64,000 nucleotides of DNA from Jejubacter calystegiae (GTDB taxonomy: Bacteria; Pseudomonadota; Gammaproteobacteria; Enterobacterales; Enterobacteriaceae): contig NZ_CP040428.1 in NCBI RefSeq assembly GCF_005671395.1, positions 1,178,001-1,242,000 of the forward strand. Direction: 5' to 3'. The notes below the pieces were generated by a model. That model searched no databases and was not told the DNA's origin. It worked only from the letters and a program-made list of their open reading frames with translations. Both the position numbers and the translations under genes were made by a program. Below are positions 46,608-60,761 of this stretch, piece after piece. Numbering within the stretch: position 1 is the stretch's first letter; each line of letters begins with the position of its first letter.

Positions 46608-46632
46608 CTGCATTTAGTTAGCTGAACCGCTA

Positions 46633-48276
46633 TCAGGTCTTTTTCTTGTCGCGGCTGTGCAGACCACGTTTCTCAAGACCGCGATAGATCAGCTGCTGCT
46701 GAATGATGGTCACCAGGTTACTGACGATATAGTACAGCACCAGACCGGACGGGAACCACAGGAAGAAGACCGTGAAGATGACCGGCATAAAGGTCATGAT
46801 CTTCTGCTGCATCGGGTCGGTCACGGTGGTCGGCGACATCTTCTGGATGAAGAACATCGTCACGCCCATCAGAATCGGCAGAATGTAGTACGGGTCCTGC
46901 GCCGACAGGTCATGGATCCACAGCGCGAACGGCGCATGGCGCAGCTCAACGGAGCCCATCAGCATGTAGTAGAGCGCCAGGAAGATAGGCATCTGGATCA
47001 GCAGCGGGAAGCAACCGCCCAGCGGGTTAACCTTCTCTGATTTGTACAGCGCCATCATCTCCTGACTCATGCGCTGCTTATCGTCGCCAAGACGTTCGCG
47101 CATCGCCTGAATCTTCGGCTGCAGCATACGCATCTTCGCCATCGAGGTGTACTGCGCTTTAGTCAGCGGGTACATGATACCACGCACGATAAAGGTGATG
47201 ACGATGATGGAGAAGCCCCAGTTGCCCAGGAAGCTATGGATCCACTTCAGCAGCTTAAACAGCGGCTGAGAGATGAACCACAGCCAGCCGTAATCCACGG
47301 TCAGATCCAGATGCGGCGCAACAGCGGCCATCTTGTCCTGAATTTCCGGGCCGACCCACAGGGTGCTGGCAATCTTACCGGTCTGACCTGGCTGAACCAG
47401 AACAGGCGCAGACTTATAACCTACCGCTGCGGTACCGTCCTGCAGCTTGTTGGTATAGAAGTGATTGTCACCCTCTGTACGCGGCACCCATGCGGTAGCG
47501 AAGTACTGCTGGAGCATTGCCACCCAGCCGTTTTTGGAGTTCAGGTTCAGGTTCTCGCCGTCGGCGATAGTATCGAACTTGTACTTAGTGTACTTCTCGT
47601 CGCTGGTGGAGTAAGCCGCGCCGCGGAAGGTGTGCAGCGCGAAATTGCTGCTACCGGTATCGCGATGCTTCGGCAGATCGATAGTCTGTTTAAGCTGACC
47701 GAAGCTTGAAAGCTCCAGCGGCTTCTGACCGGTGTTCTGCACGCTGTAGTCCACGTTTACCGCAAACTCACCGCGTTTCAGGGTGAAGGTTTTGGTAAAG
47801 GTGTTGCCTGCGGCATCGGTATAAGTCAGCGGAATCGCCAGTTCGTTCTGGCCGTCTGCCAGCGTAAAGCTGTCCTGAGCGGCGCTATACAGCGGGCGAT
47901 CGCCATTAGCCGGGTTATCCGGGCCGTCGCGTCCGGTCAGACCGCTCTGAGCCTGATAAACGAACTGCGGCGTGGTTTCCAGCAGTTGGAAAGGTTCCTG
48001 AGAGCCCAGTTCCTTTGGATAAGTCAGCAGCAGCGCCTGCTCAACATCACCGCCACGGGTGTTGATGGTCAGATCGAGGACATCCGTTTTAACTGTAATC
48101 AGTTTTCCCTGGCCACTGGCCGGCACGCCCTGGTTTGCGGCGCTACCCGGGCTGTTCGTTGTCTGTGTGGTCTGAGTCTGCTGAGGCTGCGGGGCTTTGT
48201 CCTGCTCCCATGCCTGCCAGATCATAAAAGACACGAACAACAAAGCGATGATAAGGAGATTGCGTTGCGAATCCAT
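46633..48276 (-). CDS. yidC: YidC, membrane protein insertase
   Basis: YidC inserts inner-membrane proteins alone or with SecYEG; subunit c of the ATP synthase encoded in this window is a classic client. The 547-residue protein (E. coli 548) has a first helix (residues 5-21), a large periplasmic beta-domain (about 40-340) and five C-terminal helices from about 350. The positively charged cavity Arg lies in [21 protein letters not shown]. The C-terminus ends RDKKKT. It starts two bases after yidD. Confidence 0.98.
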   Translation of the reverse strand: MDSQRNLLIIALLFVSFMIWQAWEQDKAPQPQQTQTTQTTNSPGSAANQGVPASGQGKLITVKTDVLDLTINTRGGDVEQALLLTYPKELGSQEPFQLLETTPQFVYQAQSGLTGRDGPDNPANGDRPLYSAAQDSFTLADGQNELAIPLTYTDAAGNTFTKTFTLKRGEFAVNVDYSVQNTGQKPLELSSFGQLKQTIDLPKHRDTGSSNFALHTFRGAAYSTSDEKYTKYKFDTIADGENLNLNSKNGWVAMLQQYFATAWVPRTEGDNHFYTNKLQDGTAAVGYKSAPVLVQPGQTGKIASTLWVGPEIQDKMAAVAPHLDLTVDYGWLWFISQPLFKLLKWIHSFLGNWGFSIIVITFIVRGIMYPLTKAQYTSMAKMRMLQPKIQAMRERLGDDKQRMSQEMMALYKSEKVNPLGGCFPLLIQMPIFLALYYMLMGSVELRHAPFALWIHDLSAQDPYYILPILMGVTMFFIQKMSPTTVTDPMQQKIMTFMPVIFTVFFLWFPSGLVLYYIVSNLVTIIQQQLIYRGLEKRGLHSRDKKKT

Positions 48277-48278
48277 CG

Positions 48279-48536
48279 TTAGTGTTCTCTGGTATCAAAT
48301 GGTCCAGGCGGGACAGGATCGTCCCCACCGGGGTTCAAAGGGTGGCATTTTAATACGCGTTTTATCGTCAACCAACTGCCTTTTATCACTCCAAACCTGC
48401 GCAATGCCTCAATTCCGTAGTGCGAACAGGTTGGCGTGAACCGACAGTGCGGCCCGAGAAGCGGACTAATCAGGCGCTGATAGACCCTTATCAGGGCTAT
48501 CAGGATTCGCGAGCCAGGCGACAATGGCGGCGCCAT
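48279..48536 (-). CDS. yidD: YidD, membrane protein insertion efficiency factor
   Basis: YidD is an 85-residue basic amphipathic protein that in E. coli helps YidC-dependent insertion. The family core [21 protein letters not shown] is present with its three-Cys pattern ([13 protein letters not shown]). Its start overlaps the end of rnpA by 37 bases in another frame, as in E. coli, so the pair is probably coupled. Confidence 0.95.
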   Translation of the reverse strand: MAPPLSPGSRILIALIRVYQRLISPLLGPHCRFTPTCSHYGIEALRRFGVIKGSWLTIKRVLKCHPLNPGGDDPVPPGPFDTREH

Positions 48537-48859
48537 AATTTTTCCAGTGCTTCCGACAGCGCCCGATTATCAAGGTCGGCTACGCCCTTTTTCGCCACTA
48601 TCACAAAATCCATTGGTGGAAGTTTATGCTGACGTAAGCGGAAGCTTTCGCGTACCAGACGCTTAATCCGGTTGCGCTCATGTGCGCGCTTGACGTTCTT
48701 TTTGGCGACGGTAAGACCGATACGGGGATGCCCCAGCGAATTCAGGCGGCCGAGGATGGTGATTTGTGGCGTACCCGCACGAACTGGCTGCTGGAAGACA
48801 AATGTGAAATGACCGGGAGTTAACAAACGTAACTCCCTGGGAAAAGCGAGCTTAACCAC
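48500..48859 (-). CDS. rnpA: RnpA, protein subunit of RNase P
   Basis: RnpA is the C5 protein that assists the RNase P RNA in tRNA 5' processing. It has 119 residues with the basic RNR motif [16 protein letters not shown]. The start codon is GTG (48859-48857), as in E. coli. It follows rpmH by 13 bases and overlaps yidD at its end. Confidence 0.97.
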   Translation of the reverse strand: MVKLAFPRELRLLTPGHFTFVFQQPVRAGTPQITILGRLNSLGHPRIGLTVAKKNVKRAHERNRIKRLVRESFRLRQHKLPPMDFVIVAKKGVADLDNRALSEALEKLWRRHCRLARES

Positions 48860-48872
48860 AGAGGGTTAGCTA

Positions 48873-49607
<735 letters not shown>

Positions 49608-50996
49608 GTGTCACTTTCGCTTTGGCAGCAGTGTCTTGCCCGATTGCAGGATGAGTTACCAGCCACAGAATTCAGCATGTGGATACGCCCCCTACAGGCG
49701 GAACTGAGCGATAACACGCTGGCCCTGTATGCGCCAAACCGTTTTGTGCTCGATTGGGTAAGGGACAAGTACCTGAATAACATCAACGGACTGCTTAACG
49801 ACTTTTGCGGTAGCGACGCGCCGTTGTTGCGTTTCGAAGTTGGCAGTAAGCCAGTCAGCCAGACGTTAAACGCGCCCGCAAGCGTGGCGGTGCCGGAAAA
49901 GCAGAGCGCGCGGGTGACCGCTGCGCCGGTAACGCCCAGTTGGGACAACGTGCCAGCGCCGGCTGCGCCGTCCTACCGTTCCAACGTCAATCTGAAACAC
50001 ACCTTTGATAACTTCGTTGAGGGTAAATCTAACCAGCTGGCACGCGCGGCGGCGCGTCAGGTGGCGGACAACCCAGGCGGCGCCTATAATCCACTGTTCC
50101 TGTATGGCGGAACCGGTCTGGGTAAAACCCACCTGTTGCACGCCGTGGGCAATGGCATAATGGCCCGTAAGCCCAACGCCAAAGTGGTCTATATGCATTC
50201 GGAACGCTTTGTGCAGGACATGGTAAAGGCGCTGCAGAATAATGCCATTGAAGAGTTCAAGCGCTACTATCGCTCGGTAGATGCCCTGCTGATCGATGAT
50301 ATTCAGTTCTTTGCCAATAAAGAGCGTTCTCAGGAAGAGTTCTTCCATACCTTCAATGCGTTACTGGAAGGTAATCAACAGATCATCCTGACGTCGGATC
50401 GCTATCCCAAAGAGATCAATGGGGTGGAAGATCGCCTGAAATCGCGTTTTGGCTGGGGGCTGACGGTAGCTATCGAGCCGCCGGAACTGGAAACCCGGGT
50501 GGCGATCCTGATGAAAAAGGCCGACGAAAACGATATCCGCCTGCCGGGCGAAGTGGCGTTCTTTATCGCCAAGCGTCTGCGCTCCAACGTTCGTGAGCTG
50601 GAAGGGGCGCTGAATCGCGTTATTGCTAACGCCAACTTTACCGGGCGCGCCATCACTATCGACTTCGTCCGCGAAGCGCTGCGCGATCTGCTGGCGCTTC
50701 AGGAAAAACTGGTCACCATCGACAATATCCAGAAGACGGTGGCGGAGTATTACAAGATCAAGGTTGCCGATCTGCTCTCCAAGCGGCGTTCCCGCTCGGT
50801 TGCCAGACCTCGCCAGATGGCGATGGCGATGGCAAAGGAGCTCACCAACCACAGCCTGCCGGAGATCGGTGACGCTTTTGGGGGTCGTGACCATACCACG
50901 GTGCTGCACGCCTGCCGTAAAATTGAGCAGTTGCGTGAAGAGAGCCACGATATTAAAGAAGATTTTTCCAATTTAATCAGAACATTATCTTCGTGA
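49608..50996 (+). CDS. dnaA: DnaA, replication initiator
   Basis: DnaA binds the oriC boxes and melts the 13-mers. It has 462 residues from a GTG start (49608), as in E. coli; GTGGAG stands ten bases before it. Domain I is residues 1-80. The domain II linker (about 81-125) is five residues shorter than in E. coli. The AAA+ domain has Walker A GGTGLGKT at 167-174 and Walker [10 protein letters not shown]. Domain IV carries the DNA-binding signature [15 protein letters not shown]. The gene is about 34 kb from oriC. Confidence 0.98.
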   Translation: MSLSLWQQCLARLQDELPATEFSMWIRPLQAELSDNTLALYAPNRFVLDWVRDKYLNNINGLLNDFCGSDAPLLRFEVGSKPVSQTLNAPASVAVPEKQSARVTAAPVTPSWDNVPAPAAPSYRSNVNLKHTFDNFVEGKSNQLARAAARQVADNPGGAYNPLFLYGGTGLGKTHLLHAVGNGIMARKPNAKVVYMHSERFVQDMVKALQNNAIEEFKRYYRSVDALLIDDIQFFANKERSQEEFFHTFNALLEGNQQIILTSDRYPKEINGVEDRLKSRFGWGLTVAIEPPELETRVAILMKKADENDIRLPGEVAFFIAKRLRSNVRELEGALNRVIANANFTGRAITIDFVREALRDLLALQEKLVTIDNIQKTVAEYYKIKVADLLSKRRSRSVARPRQMAMAMAKELTNHSLPEIGDAFGGRDHTTVLHACRKIEQLREESHDIKEDFSNLIRTLSS

Positions 50997-51000
50997 CGCT

Positions 51001-52101
51001 ATGAAATTTACCGTTGAACGTGAACATTTATTAAAGCCGCTACAGCAGGTGAGCGGCCCGCTGGGAGGCCGCCCGACGCTTCCTATTCTCGGAAACCTGC
51101 TGCTGCAGGTGGCTGACGGTACCCTTTCGCTGACCGGCACCGATCTGGAGATGGAAATGGTCGCCCGCGTTGCGCTGGCGAATCCCCATGAGCCAGGCGC
51201 CACCACGGTACCGGCGCGTAAGTTCTTCGATATCTGTCGCGGTCTGCCTGAAGGGGCGGAGATCGCGCTGCAGCTGGAAGGCGATCGCATGCTGGTGCGC
51301 TCCGGACGCAGTCGTTTTTCGCTTTCCACGCTACCGGCGGCGGATTTCCCGAATCTGGACGACTGGCAGAGCGAGGTGGAATTTACGCTGCCGCAGGCCA
51401 CCATGAAGCGTTTGATTGAGGCGACTCAGTTCTCGATGGCGCATCAGGATGTGCGTTACTACCTGAACGGAATGCTGTTCGAAACCGCAGGTGAAGAGTT
51501 ACGCACCGTGGCGACCGACGGCCACCGCCTGGCGGTCTGCTCGATGCCGATTGGCGAAGCGCTGCCCGACCATTCGGTAATCGTGCCGCGTAAAGGGGTG
51601 ATTGAGCTGATGCGTATGCTCGACGGCGGCGATACGCCGTTGCGCGTGCAAATCGGCAGCAATAACATCCGTGCCCACGTTGGTGATTTTATCTTCACCT
51701 CCAAGCTGGTGGATGGTCGTTTCCCGGACTATCGGCGGGTACTGCCCAAAAGCCCGGATAAAACCCTGGAAGCAGGTTGCGATCTGCTGAAGCAGGCGTT
51801 TGCCCGCGCGGCGATCCTCTCTAACGAGAAATTCCGTGGCGTACGCATTTATCTGGCTGAAAACCAACTGAAAATCACCGCCAATAACCCGGAACAGGAA
51901 GAAGCGGAAGAGATTCTGGATGTCACCTACGGCGGCACCGAGATGGAGATTGGCTTTAACGTCAGCTACATCCTGGACGTGCTCAATGCGCTGAAGTGCG
52001 AAAACGTGCGTCTGCTGCTGACCGACTCGGTATCCAGCGTGCAGATTGAAGATAGCGCCAGCCAGGCGGCGGCCTATGTCGTCATGCCCATGCGCTTGTA
52101 G
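51001..52101 (+). CDS. dnaN: DnaN, DNA polymerase III sliding clamp
   Basis: This is the beta clamp of 366 residues, a head-to-tail dimer encircling DNA. It has three similar domains, ending with the conserved hydrophobic tail YVVMPMRL that forms part of the client-binding cleft. It starts four bases after dnaA. Unlike E. coli, where recF follows at once, a 162-base insert separates it from recF. Confidence 0.98.
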   Translation: MKFTVEREHLLKPLQQVSGPLGGRPTLPILGNLLLQVADGTLSLTGTDLEMEMVARVALANPHEPGATTVPARKFFDICRGLPEGAEIALQLEGDRMLVRSGRSRFSLSTLPAADFPNLDDWQSEVEFTLPQATMKRLIEATQFSMAHQDVRYYLNGMLFETAGEELRTVATDGHRLAVCSMPIGEALPDHSVIVPRKGVIELMRMLDGGDTPLRVQIGSNNIRAHVGDFIFTSKLVDGRFPDYRRVLPKSPDKTLEAGCDLLKQAFARAAILSNEKFRGVRIYLAENQLKITANNPEQEEAEEILDVTYGGTEMEIGFNVSYILDVLNALKCENVRLLLTDSVSSVQIEDSASQAAAYVVMPMRL

Positions 52102-52135
52102 AATATATCGGGCTGGCTTACTTGCCATTTTAAAC

Positions 52136-52228
52136 CAGGGCAGTGCTCGCCCCGGTCACGTACTTCGTGTACGCTCCCGGGTCTGCGCGCTGTCCGTGTT
52201 TAAACTGGCTGCGCCGCCGACGCCCTGG
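52136..52228. repeat. ERIC-like repeat between dnaN and recF
   Basis: The dnaN-recF gap is 162 bases, whereas in E. coli the two genes abut. It holds an imperfect palindrome bounded by CCAGGGC (52136-52142) and GCCCTGG (52222-52228). Its centre on the minus strand reads GGAGCGTACACGAAGTACGT then GACCGGGGCGAGC. This tracks the ERIC/IRU core GGAGCTTACATAAGTAAGTG then ACTGGGGTGAGC, with GC-rich changes. It is therefore probably an ERIC-family element, which can form a long RNA hairpin in the dnaN-recF message. Confidence 0.72.
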
Positions 52229-52263
52229 AAGCGGCGATCCCCATTTTCTGCCCGGAAAGGAAT

Positions 52264-55780
<3,517 letters not shown>

Positions 55781-55799
55781 GGCATACCGCTTTATCAAG

Positions 55800-55826
55800 C
55801 GCCGTGCATCTTTGCGCGGCGTTTTT
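55800..55826 (+). terminator. Terminator after gyrB
   Basis: An eight-base stem CGCCGTGC/GCGCGGCG with one G-T pair and loop ATCTTT is followed by TTTTT. It lies 20 bases after gyrB. Confidence 0.85.
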
Positions 55827-55874
55827 ATTTGCGGGACTACACTAAGTAAGAACGAACACAATCTGGAGGAAACG

Positions 55875-56282
55875 ATGGGACTTTTAGATCAGGTAACCGG
55901 CATGTTGGGTGGCGGTCAGGGCGGTGAGGCCAGTAAATTTCAGGCCATCCTGAGCTGGGTGAATGAGCAGGGCGGCGTTCAGGCCATTCTGGATAAATTC
56001 CGCCAGGGCGGCCTGGCAAGCGTTGTGGAGTCCTGGATCAGCAGTTCCATGACTAACCAGAGCATCAGCGCCGGCCAGATTCAGGATGTGCTGGGCTCGC
56101 CGGCTATTGGCGCTCTGGCCAGCAAACTGGGCATCGACGCCGGTAAAGCTTCCTCTTTGCTGGCGGAATACCTGCCGCAGATCGTCGATAAACTCTCTCC
56201 GGAAGGTGAAGTTAAAGCGGATAACGGTAACGATCTGCTGGCAAAAGGCTTCGATCTACTGAAAGGAAAGCTGTTTTCGTAA
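55875..56282 (+). CDS. yidB: YidB, DUF937-family protein
   Basis: This is a 135-residue protein matching E. coli YidB (132 residues): MGLLDQVTGMLGG, FQAILSWVNEQGGVQAILDKF, ASSLLAEYLPQIVDKLSPEGEV and LLKGKLF. It is probably a small cytoplasmic homo-oligomer; the function is unknown. The start has CTGGAGG six bases before the ATG. A longer frame upstream runs through the gyrB terminator and is rejected. Confidence 0.92.
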   Translation: MGLLDQVTGMLGGGQGGEASKFQAILSWVNEQGGVQAILDKFRQGGLASVVESWISSSMTNQSISAGQIQDVLGSPAIGALASKLGIDAGKASSLLAEYLPQIVDKLSPEGEVKADNGNDLLAKGFDLLKGKLFS

Positions 56283-56290
56283 CTTCCCGC

Positions 56291-56335
56291 CGCCGCTGGC
56301 AGCCGCCAGCGGCGCATTCAGCACGTGCTGCTGTT
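56291..56335 (+). terminator. Terminator region after yidB
   Basis: Ten-base perfect arms CGCCGCTGGC/GCCAGCGGCG with loop AGCC (56291-56314) are followed by a 12-base palindrome CAGCACGTGCTG (56319-56330) and CTGTTTTTG. The second element with its T-run is the better terminator. Confidence 0.7.
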
Positions 56336-56390
56336 TTTGTGACCATAATCACGTTAAAATATGGGTAAACCCCACAACTCCACAGGTCTT

Positions 56391-57203
56391 ATGCCCATAA
56401 AACTGATTACTATCGATATGGATGGCACGCTGCTGCTGCCGGATCACACCGTCTCTCCCGGCGTTAAAGCAGCCATTACCGCTGCCCGTGCCCGGGGTAT
56501 CAGGGTGGTGCTGACCACCGGTCGTCCCTTTGCTGGCGTGGAACGCTATCTGGCAGAGTTGGGAATGACCGGGGCAGAGGATTACTGCATCACCTACAAT
56601 GGTGCGCTGGTACAAAAAGCGCAGGACGGCAGTACGGTGGCCCAGACGCCGTTAAGTTACGACGACTACCGCTTTCTTGAGCAGCTATCGCGCGATGTGG
56701 GTTCCCATTTCCACGCCCTGGATCGCCATACGCTTTATACCGCTAACCGTGATATCAGCCGCTATACGGTGCACGAATCTTACGTGGCTACCATCCCGCT
56801 GGTGTTCTGCGAGGCGGAAAATATGGACCCCAACGCCACCTTCCTGAAAGTGATGATGATCGATGAGCCTTCCATCCTCGATCAGGCTATTACCCGTATT
56901 CCTGACGAGGTTAAGGCGAGTTATACCTTCCTGAAGAGCGCCACCTACTACCTGGAAATTCTGAATAAGCGGGTCAATAAAGGCGAAGGCGTGCGTCTGC
57001 TGGCGGAATCCCTGAATATCAGTCCTGATGAGGTGATGGCGATTGGCGATCAGGAAAACGATATCGCCATGATCCAGTACGCCGGTACGGGTGTGGCAAT
57101 GGGCAATGCTATCGATTCTGTGAAAGAGGCTGCCAATTTCATTACCGGCACTCACCTGGAAGATGGCGTGGCGCAGGCCATTGAGCGCTTCGCGCTGGTC
57201 TGA
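56391..57203 (+). CDS. yidA: YidA, HAD (Cof-type) sugar phosphatase
   Basis: This is a 270-residue Cof-type HAD phosphatase. E. coli YidA acts on erythrose 4-phosphate, alpha-glucose 1-phosphate and similar compounds. The nucleophile motif IDMDGTLLLPD has Asp9 and Asp11. Motif II is VLTTGRPFAG, and motif IV is AIGDQENDIAMI. The start is set at MPIKLITID to match E. coli. It lies between yidB and fhs. Confidence 0.94.
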   Translation: MPIKLITIDMDGTLLLPDHTVSPGVKAAITAARARGIRVVLTTGRPFAGVERYLAELGMTGAEDYCITYNGALVQKAQDGSTVAQTPLSYDDYRFLEQLSRDVGSHFHALDRHTLYTANRDISRYTVHESYVATIPLVFCEAENMDPNATFLKVMMIDEPSILDQAITRIPDEVKASYTFLKSATYYLEILNKRVNKGEGVRLLAESLNISPDEVMAIGDQENDIAMIQYAGTGVAMGNAIDSVKEAANFITGTHLEDGVAQAIERFALV

Positions 57204-57261
57204 CGGCTCTCCGCTTCGCTGTGGTGCGACTCCTGCCCGGGTAAATCCCCGAAGATGTCCC

Positions 57262-57267
57262 TATAAT
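57262..57267 (+). promoter_or_regulatory. Candidate -10 of the fhs promoter
   Basis: A perfect TATAAT lies 30 bases before the fhs GTG. It is enclosed by CCCCGA (57247-57252) and TCGGGG (57267-57272), which could pair in DNA or RNA. The -35 region at 57239-57244 is poor, so an activator may be needed. I see no known folate, ZTP or purine riboswitch in the 93-base gap. Confidence 0.5.
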
Positions 57268-57296
57268 CGGGGCGGTTAAAGCAGGGGAGAACAATA

Positions 57297-58967
57297 GTGA
57301 AAACCGATATTGAGATTGCCCGCGACTGTGCAATGAAGCCAGTCGCGGAAGTCGCCGACGCGCTGGGAATCGACGCGGAGGATCTGGAACTCTACGGCAG
57401 ATATAAAGCTAAATTTTCCGACGCGCTATGGAGCAAGCTGGATTCCGCTCCCCAGGGAAAGCTGGTGCTGGTCACCGCTATTAACCCCACTCCGGCCGGC
57501 GAAGGCAAGACCACGGTCACCGTTGGCCTTGGTCAGGCCCTGTCCCGTCTGGGGAAGAAAGCCATAGTCGCGCTACGCGAACCCTCCCTTGGCCCCTGCT
57601 TTGGCATGAAAGGCGGCGCCACCGGTGGCGGATATGCGCAACTGGTGCCCATGGAAGATCTCAACCTCCATTTTACCGGTGACTTCCACGCCATTACCGC
57701 CGCCAATAACCTGCTGGCGGCGCTGCTGGATAATCATCTGCATCAGGGAAATGCCCTGAATATCGACAGCCAGCAAATCACCTTCAGACGCTGCATGGAT
57801 ATTAATGACCGTGCGTTACGCCACACCGTTGTTGGCTTGGGCGGGCGAGTTAACGGCGTGACGCGTGAAGATGGTTTCATGATTACGGTGGCGTCGGAAA
57901 TCATGGCGATTCTGTGTCTGGCCCGAGATCTGGCCGATCTGAAACGCCGTCTGGCGCGGATGATTGTCGCCTGGCGGCGGGACGATACGCCGGTTACCGT
58001 GAGCGACCTGCAGGTGACAGGCGCGCTGGCGGCGCTGCTTAAGGATGCACTGAAGCCCAATCTGGTTCAGACCCTGGAGCACAGCCCGGCGATTGTACAC
58101 GGCGGGCCCTTCGCGAATATCGCTCACGGTTGCAGCAGCGTGCGCGGAACCCGGCTGGCCCTGAAACTGGCGGATATCGTGGTGACCGAAGCGGGCTTCG
58201 GCGCCGATCTCGGTGCCGAGAAATTTTTCAATATTAAATGCCGCGCCAGTGGATTACGGCCGGATGCCGCCGTGCTGGTGGCGACGGTCAGGGCGCTGAA
58301 ATATAACGGCGGCGTGGCGAAGCGTGAACTGGGTTACGAGAATCTGGACGCCCTGCGCCAGGGGCTGGGGAATCTGGGCAAACATATTGAAAACCTGCAT
58401 AAATTTGGCGTGCCGGTGGTGGTTACGCTGAATGTCTTTACCTCTGATACCGATGCCGAGCATGCGCTTATCGACCAGTATTGTCGGGAGCGTGGTTGCG
58501 ATTTGGTGCTGTCCCGGGTCTGGGAACAGGGCGGCGCCGGGGGCGAAGCCCTGGCGCTGCGGGTCGTTGAGCTGCTGGAAAATTCGGATATAGAGTTCCG
58601 CCTGCTCTATCCGGATGCGCTGCCGCTGGCAGAGAAAATCGCCACCATCGCCACGGAGATCTACGGCGCGCAAGGCGTCAGTTACAGCCCGGCGGCGCAC
58701 AAAGCCCTTAAGCGCATCAGTGATGCCGGTATGGCGTCACTGCCCATCTGCATGGCGAAGACTCAGTATTCATTGTCGGACGATCCCAAAGCGCTCGGGC
58801 GTCCCGAAGGGTTCCGGTTGCATATCCGGGATGTTCAGGCGGCGGCCGGTGCCGGATTTGTGGTGGCTTATGCCGGAGACATTATGACCATGCCAGGCCT
58901 GCCTGCGACCCCGGCGGCGCTGAATATCGATATCGACGATAACGGCGTTATCAGCGGCCTGTTCTGA
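57297..58967 (+). CDS. fhs: Fhs, formate--tetrahydrofolate ligase
   Basis: Fhs joins formate to tetrahydrofolate with ATP, giving 10-formyl-THF for purine and fMet-tRNA synthesis. The 556-residue protein has the phosphate loop TPAGEGKTT at 65-73 and the family blocks [20 protein letters not shown] and HFTGDFHAI. The C-terminal [13 protein letters not shown] and [17 protein letters not shown] are also typical. It starts with GTG after GGGGAGA. E. coli K-12 lacks this enzyme. Here it occupies the yidA-dgoR gap (yidX in E. coli), so it is accessory, though codon use looks like that of its neighbours. Confidence 0.95.
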   Translation: MKTDIEIARDCAMKPVAEVADALGIDAEDLELYGRYKAKFSDALWSKLDSAPQGKLVLVTAINPTPAGEGKTTVTVGLGQALSRLGKKAIVALREPSLGPCFGMKGGATGGGYAQLVPMEDLNLHFTGDFHAITAANNLLAALLDNHLHQGNALNIDSQQITFRRCMDINDRALRHTVVGLGGRVNGVTREDGFMITVASEIMAILCLARDLADLKRRLARMIVAWRRDDTPVTVSDLQVTGALAALLKDALKPNLVQTLEHSPAIVHGGPFANIAHGCSSVRGTRLALKLADIVVTEAGFGADLGAEKFFNIKCRASGLRPDAAVLVATVRALKYNGGVAKRELGYENLDALRQGLGNLGKHIENLHKFGVPVVVTLNVFTSDTDAEHALIDQYCRERGCDLVLSRVWEQGGAGGEALALRVVELLENSDIEFRLLYPDALPLAEKIATIATEIYGAQGVSYSPAAHKALKRISDAGMASLPICMAKTQYSLSDDPKALGRPEGFRLHIRDVQAAAGAGFVVAYAGDIMTMPGLPATPAALNIDIDDNGVISGLF

Positions 58968-58993
58968 TCCCTCCTCATTTTGACGCCTTTCGT

Positions 58994-59009
58994 GGCCCGG
59001 TTCCGGGCC
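58994..59009 (+). terminator. Hairpin after fhs
   Basis: GGCCCGG and CCGGGCC form a compact stem 26 bases after the fhs stop. The following GCGTTCCTTTA is only moderately T-rich, so termination strength is uncertain. A run of eight C (59029-59036) follows in non-coding sequence. Confidence 0.5.
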
Positions 59010-59059
59010 GCGTTCCTTTACGCCCTTACCCCCCCCAATTGTCTTTTTTGTGATCTAAA

Positions 59060-59134
59060 TTGTAGTACAACACAATTGTATTGTACTACTATGTCGTTAT
59101 TAACAGAGGTGTAACAAAAAGTCTTGTAGTACAA
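59060..59134. promoter_or_regulatory. DgoR operator cluster of the galactonate operon
   Basis: Three copies of an 11-base inverted-repeat motif lie before dgoR: TTGTAGTACAA at 59060-59070, its reverse form TTGTACTACTA (one mismatch) at 59081-59091, and TTGTAGTACAA at 59124-59134. Such short T/A-rich palindromes are typical GntR-family sites and match the reported DgoR-type site. D-galactonate would release DgoR and induce the operon. Confidence 0.82.
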
Positions 59135-59199
59135 AAACGATGCCAAAACCGGCGTTCCAGGGTAAACAGAGGGGACAGTCTGAACAGAAAGGAATGAAC

Positions 59200-59889
59200 A
59201 TGACCCTGACGAAGACCGACCGCATTATCGATGCTCTTGGCCGCCAGATTGTTGATGGGAAGTATGCTCCTGGGGCGGCGTTGCCGGCAGAAACCGAACT
59301 GTGCGACGAATTTGAAACGTCACGCAACATCATCCGCGAAGTGTTTCGCTCGCTAACGGCGAAGCGGTTGATTGAAATGAAACGTTATCGCGGGGCCTTT
59401 GTCGCGCCGCGCGGCCAGTGGAATTACCTCGATACCGAGGTTCTTCAGTGGGTACTGGAAAACGATGACGACCCGCGGCTGATTAGCGCCATGAGCGAGG
59501 TGCGTAACCTGGTGGAACCGACCATTGCACGCTGGGCGGCGGAGCGGGCGACATCAGGCGACCTGGCGCACATTGAGTCAGCGTTAAACGACATGATCGC
59601 CAACAACCAAAACCGTGATGCCTTTAACGAAGCGGATATCCGCTATCACGAAGCGGTGCTCCAGTCGGTGCACAACCCGGTTTTACAGCAGCTTAGCGTG
59701 GCGATCAGCTCGCTACAGCGGGCGGTATTTGAACGGACCTGGATGGGCGATGAGGCCAATATGCCGCAAACGCTCCAGGAACATAAAGCGCTGTTCGATG
59801 CGATACGGCATCAGGACGGCGATGCGGCAGAACAGGCGGCATTAACCATGATTGCCAACTCGACACGAAGGTTGAAGGAAATCACATGA
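59200..59889 (+). CDS. dgoR: DgoR, GntR/FadR-family repressor of galactonate genes
   Basis: DgoR has 229 residues. The winged helix is near residues 5-70 (with LCDEFETSRNIIREVFRSL) and the helical FCD domain follows, with the metal-ligand pattern ADIRYHEAVLQSVHNP. It is nearly identical to E. coli DgoR. The ATG at 59200 was chosen because AAAGGA stands six bases before it; an ATG at 59194 touches the ribosome site. Its stop overlaps the dgoK start (ATGA). Confidence 0.96.
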   Translation: MTLTKTDRIIDALGRQIVDGKYAPGAALPAETELCDEFETSRNIIREVFRSLTAKRLIEMKRYRGAFVAPRGQWNYLDTEVLQWVLENDDDPRLISAMSEVRNLVEPTIARWAAERATSGDLAHIESALNDMIANNQNRDAFNEADIRYHEAVLQSVHNPVLQQLSVAISSLQRAVFERTWMGDEANMPQTLQEHKALFDAIRHQDGDAAEQAALTMIANSTRRLKEIT

Positions 59890-60761
59890 CATCTCGCTAC
59901 ATCGCTATTGACTGGGGATCGACCAATTTACGTGCCTGGCTTTATCAGGGCGATACATGCCTGGAGAGCAGGCAGTCGGAAGCTGGCGTCACCTGCCTGA
60001 ATGGCCGGGATCCGGAAGCGGTGTTAGCAGAAGTCACCCAAAACTGGCGCGACGAATCCACGCCCGTGGTGATGGCTGGAATGATCGGCAGCAATGTCGG
60101 CTGGAAAATCGCGCCTTACCTGCCGGTTCCCGTCCATTTTTCCGCTATTGGCGAGCAGTTAACCGCCGTTGGCGACAATATCAGGATCGTTCCCGGGCTT
60201 TGCGTTTCCCGTGAGGATAACAACAACGTGATGCGCGGCGAAGAGACGCAACTGCTTGGCGCGCGCATGCTCTCTCCTTCTTCTGTCTATGTGATGCCTG
60301 GTACTCACTGTAAATGGGTGCAGGCCGATGATGCGCAAATTCTGGATTTTCGTACTGCGATGACCGGCGAGCTGCACCATTTGCTGCTGCGTCATTCGCT
60401 GGTGGGGGCTGGGCTGCCTGAACAGGCGAATTCCGCTAAGGCGTTTAGCGCCGGGCTGGAACGTGGGCTGGCCACGCCTGCCGTCCTGCCGCAGCTTTTT
60501 GAAGTTCGCGCTTCACACGTGCTGGGCGCGCTCCCGCGCGAGCAGGTCAGCGAATTTTTATCCGGTCTGCTGATTGGTGCGGAAGTCGCCACGCTTGGCG
60601 AACGCTTTTGCGCACAGCAGGTCACGATTGTCGCCGGTGAGGCGCTGGCTGAACGCTACCGACAAGCGCTGGACGCGGTGGGTCGGCGCGTGACGGTGGT
60701 TTCCGGCGATACGGCATTTCAGACAGGTATAAGGAGCATCGTACATGCAGTGGCAGACTGA
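59886..60761 (+). CDS. dgoK: DgoK, 2-dehydro-3-deoxygalactonokinase
   Basis: DgoK phosphorylates 2-keto-3-deoxygalactonate, the second step of D-galactonate breakdown. The 291-residue protein has the actin-like ATPase phosphate loop IDWGSTNLRAWL at 8-19 and the family blocks AGMIGSNVGW and MPGTHCKWV. It overlaps dgoR by four bases and dgoA by seventeen. Confidence 0.96.
   Translation: MTSRYIAIDWGSTNLRAWLYQGDTCLESRQSEAGVTCLNGRDPEAVLAEVTQNWRDESTPVVMAGMIGSNVGWKIAPYLPVPVHFSAIGEQLTAVGDNIRIVPGLCVSREDNNNVMRGEETQLLGARMLSPSSVYVMPGTHCKWVQADDAQILDFRTAMTGELHHLLLRHSLVGAGLPEQANSAKAFSAGLERGLATPAVLPQLFEVRASHVLGALPREQVSEFLSGLLIGAEVATLGERFCAQQVTIVAGEALAERYRQALDAVGRRVTVVSGDTAFQTGIRSIVHAVAD

Noticed and set aside
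59029-59036. Eight-C run before dgoR as a phase-variation tract
   Set aside because: It is in non-coding sequence away from the operators and the likely promoter, so slippage would have no clear effect.
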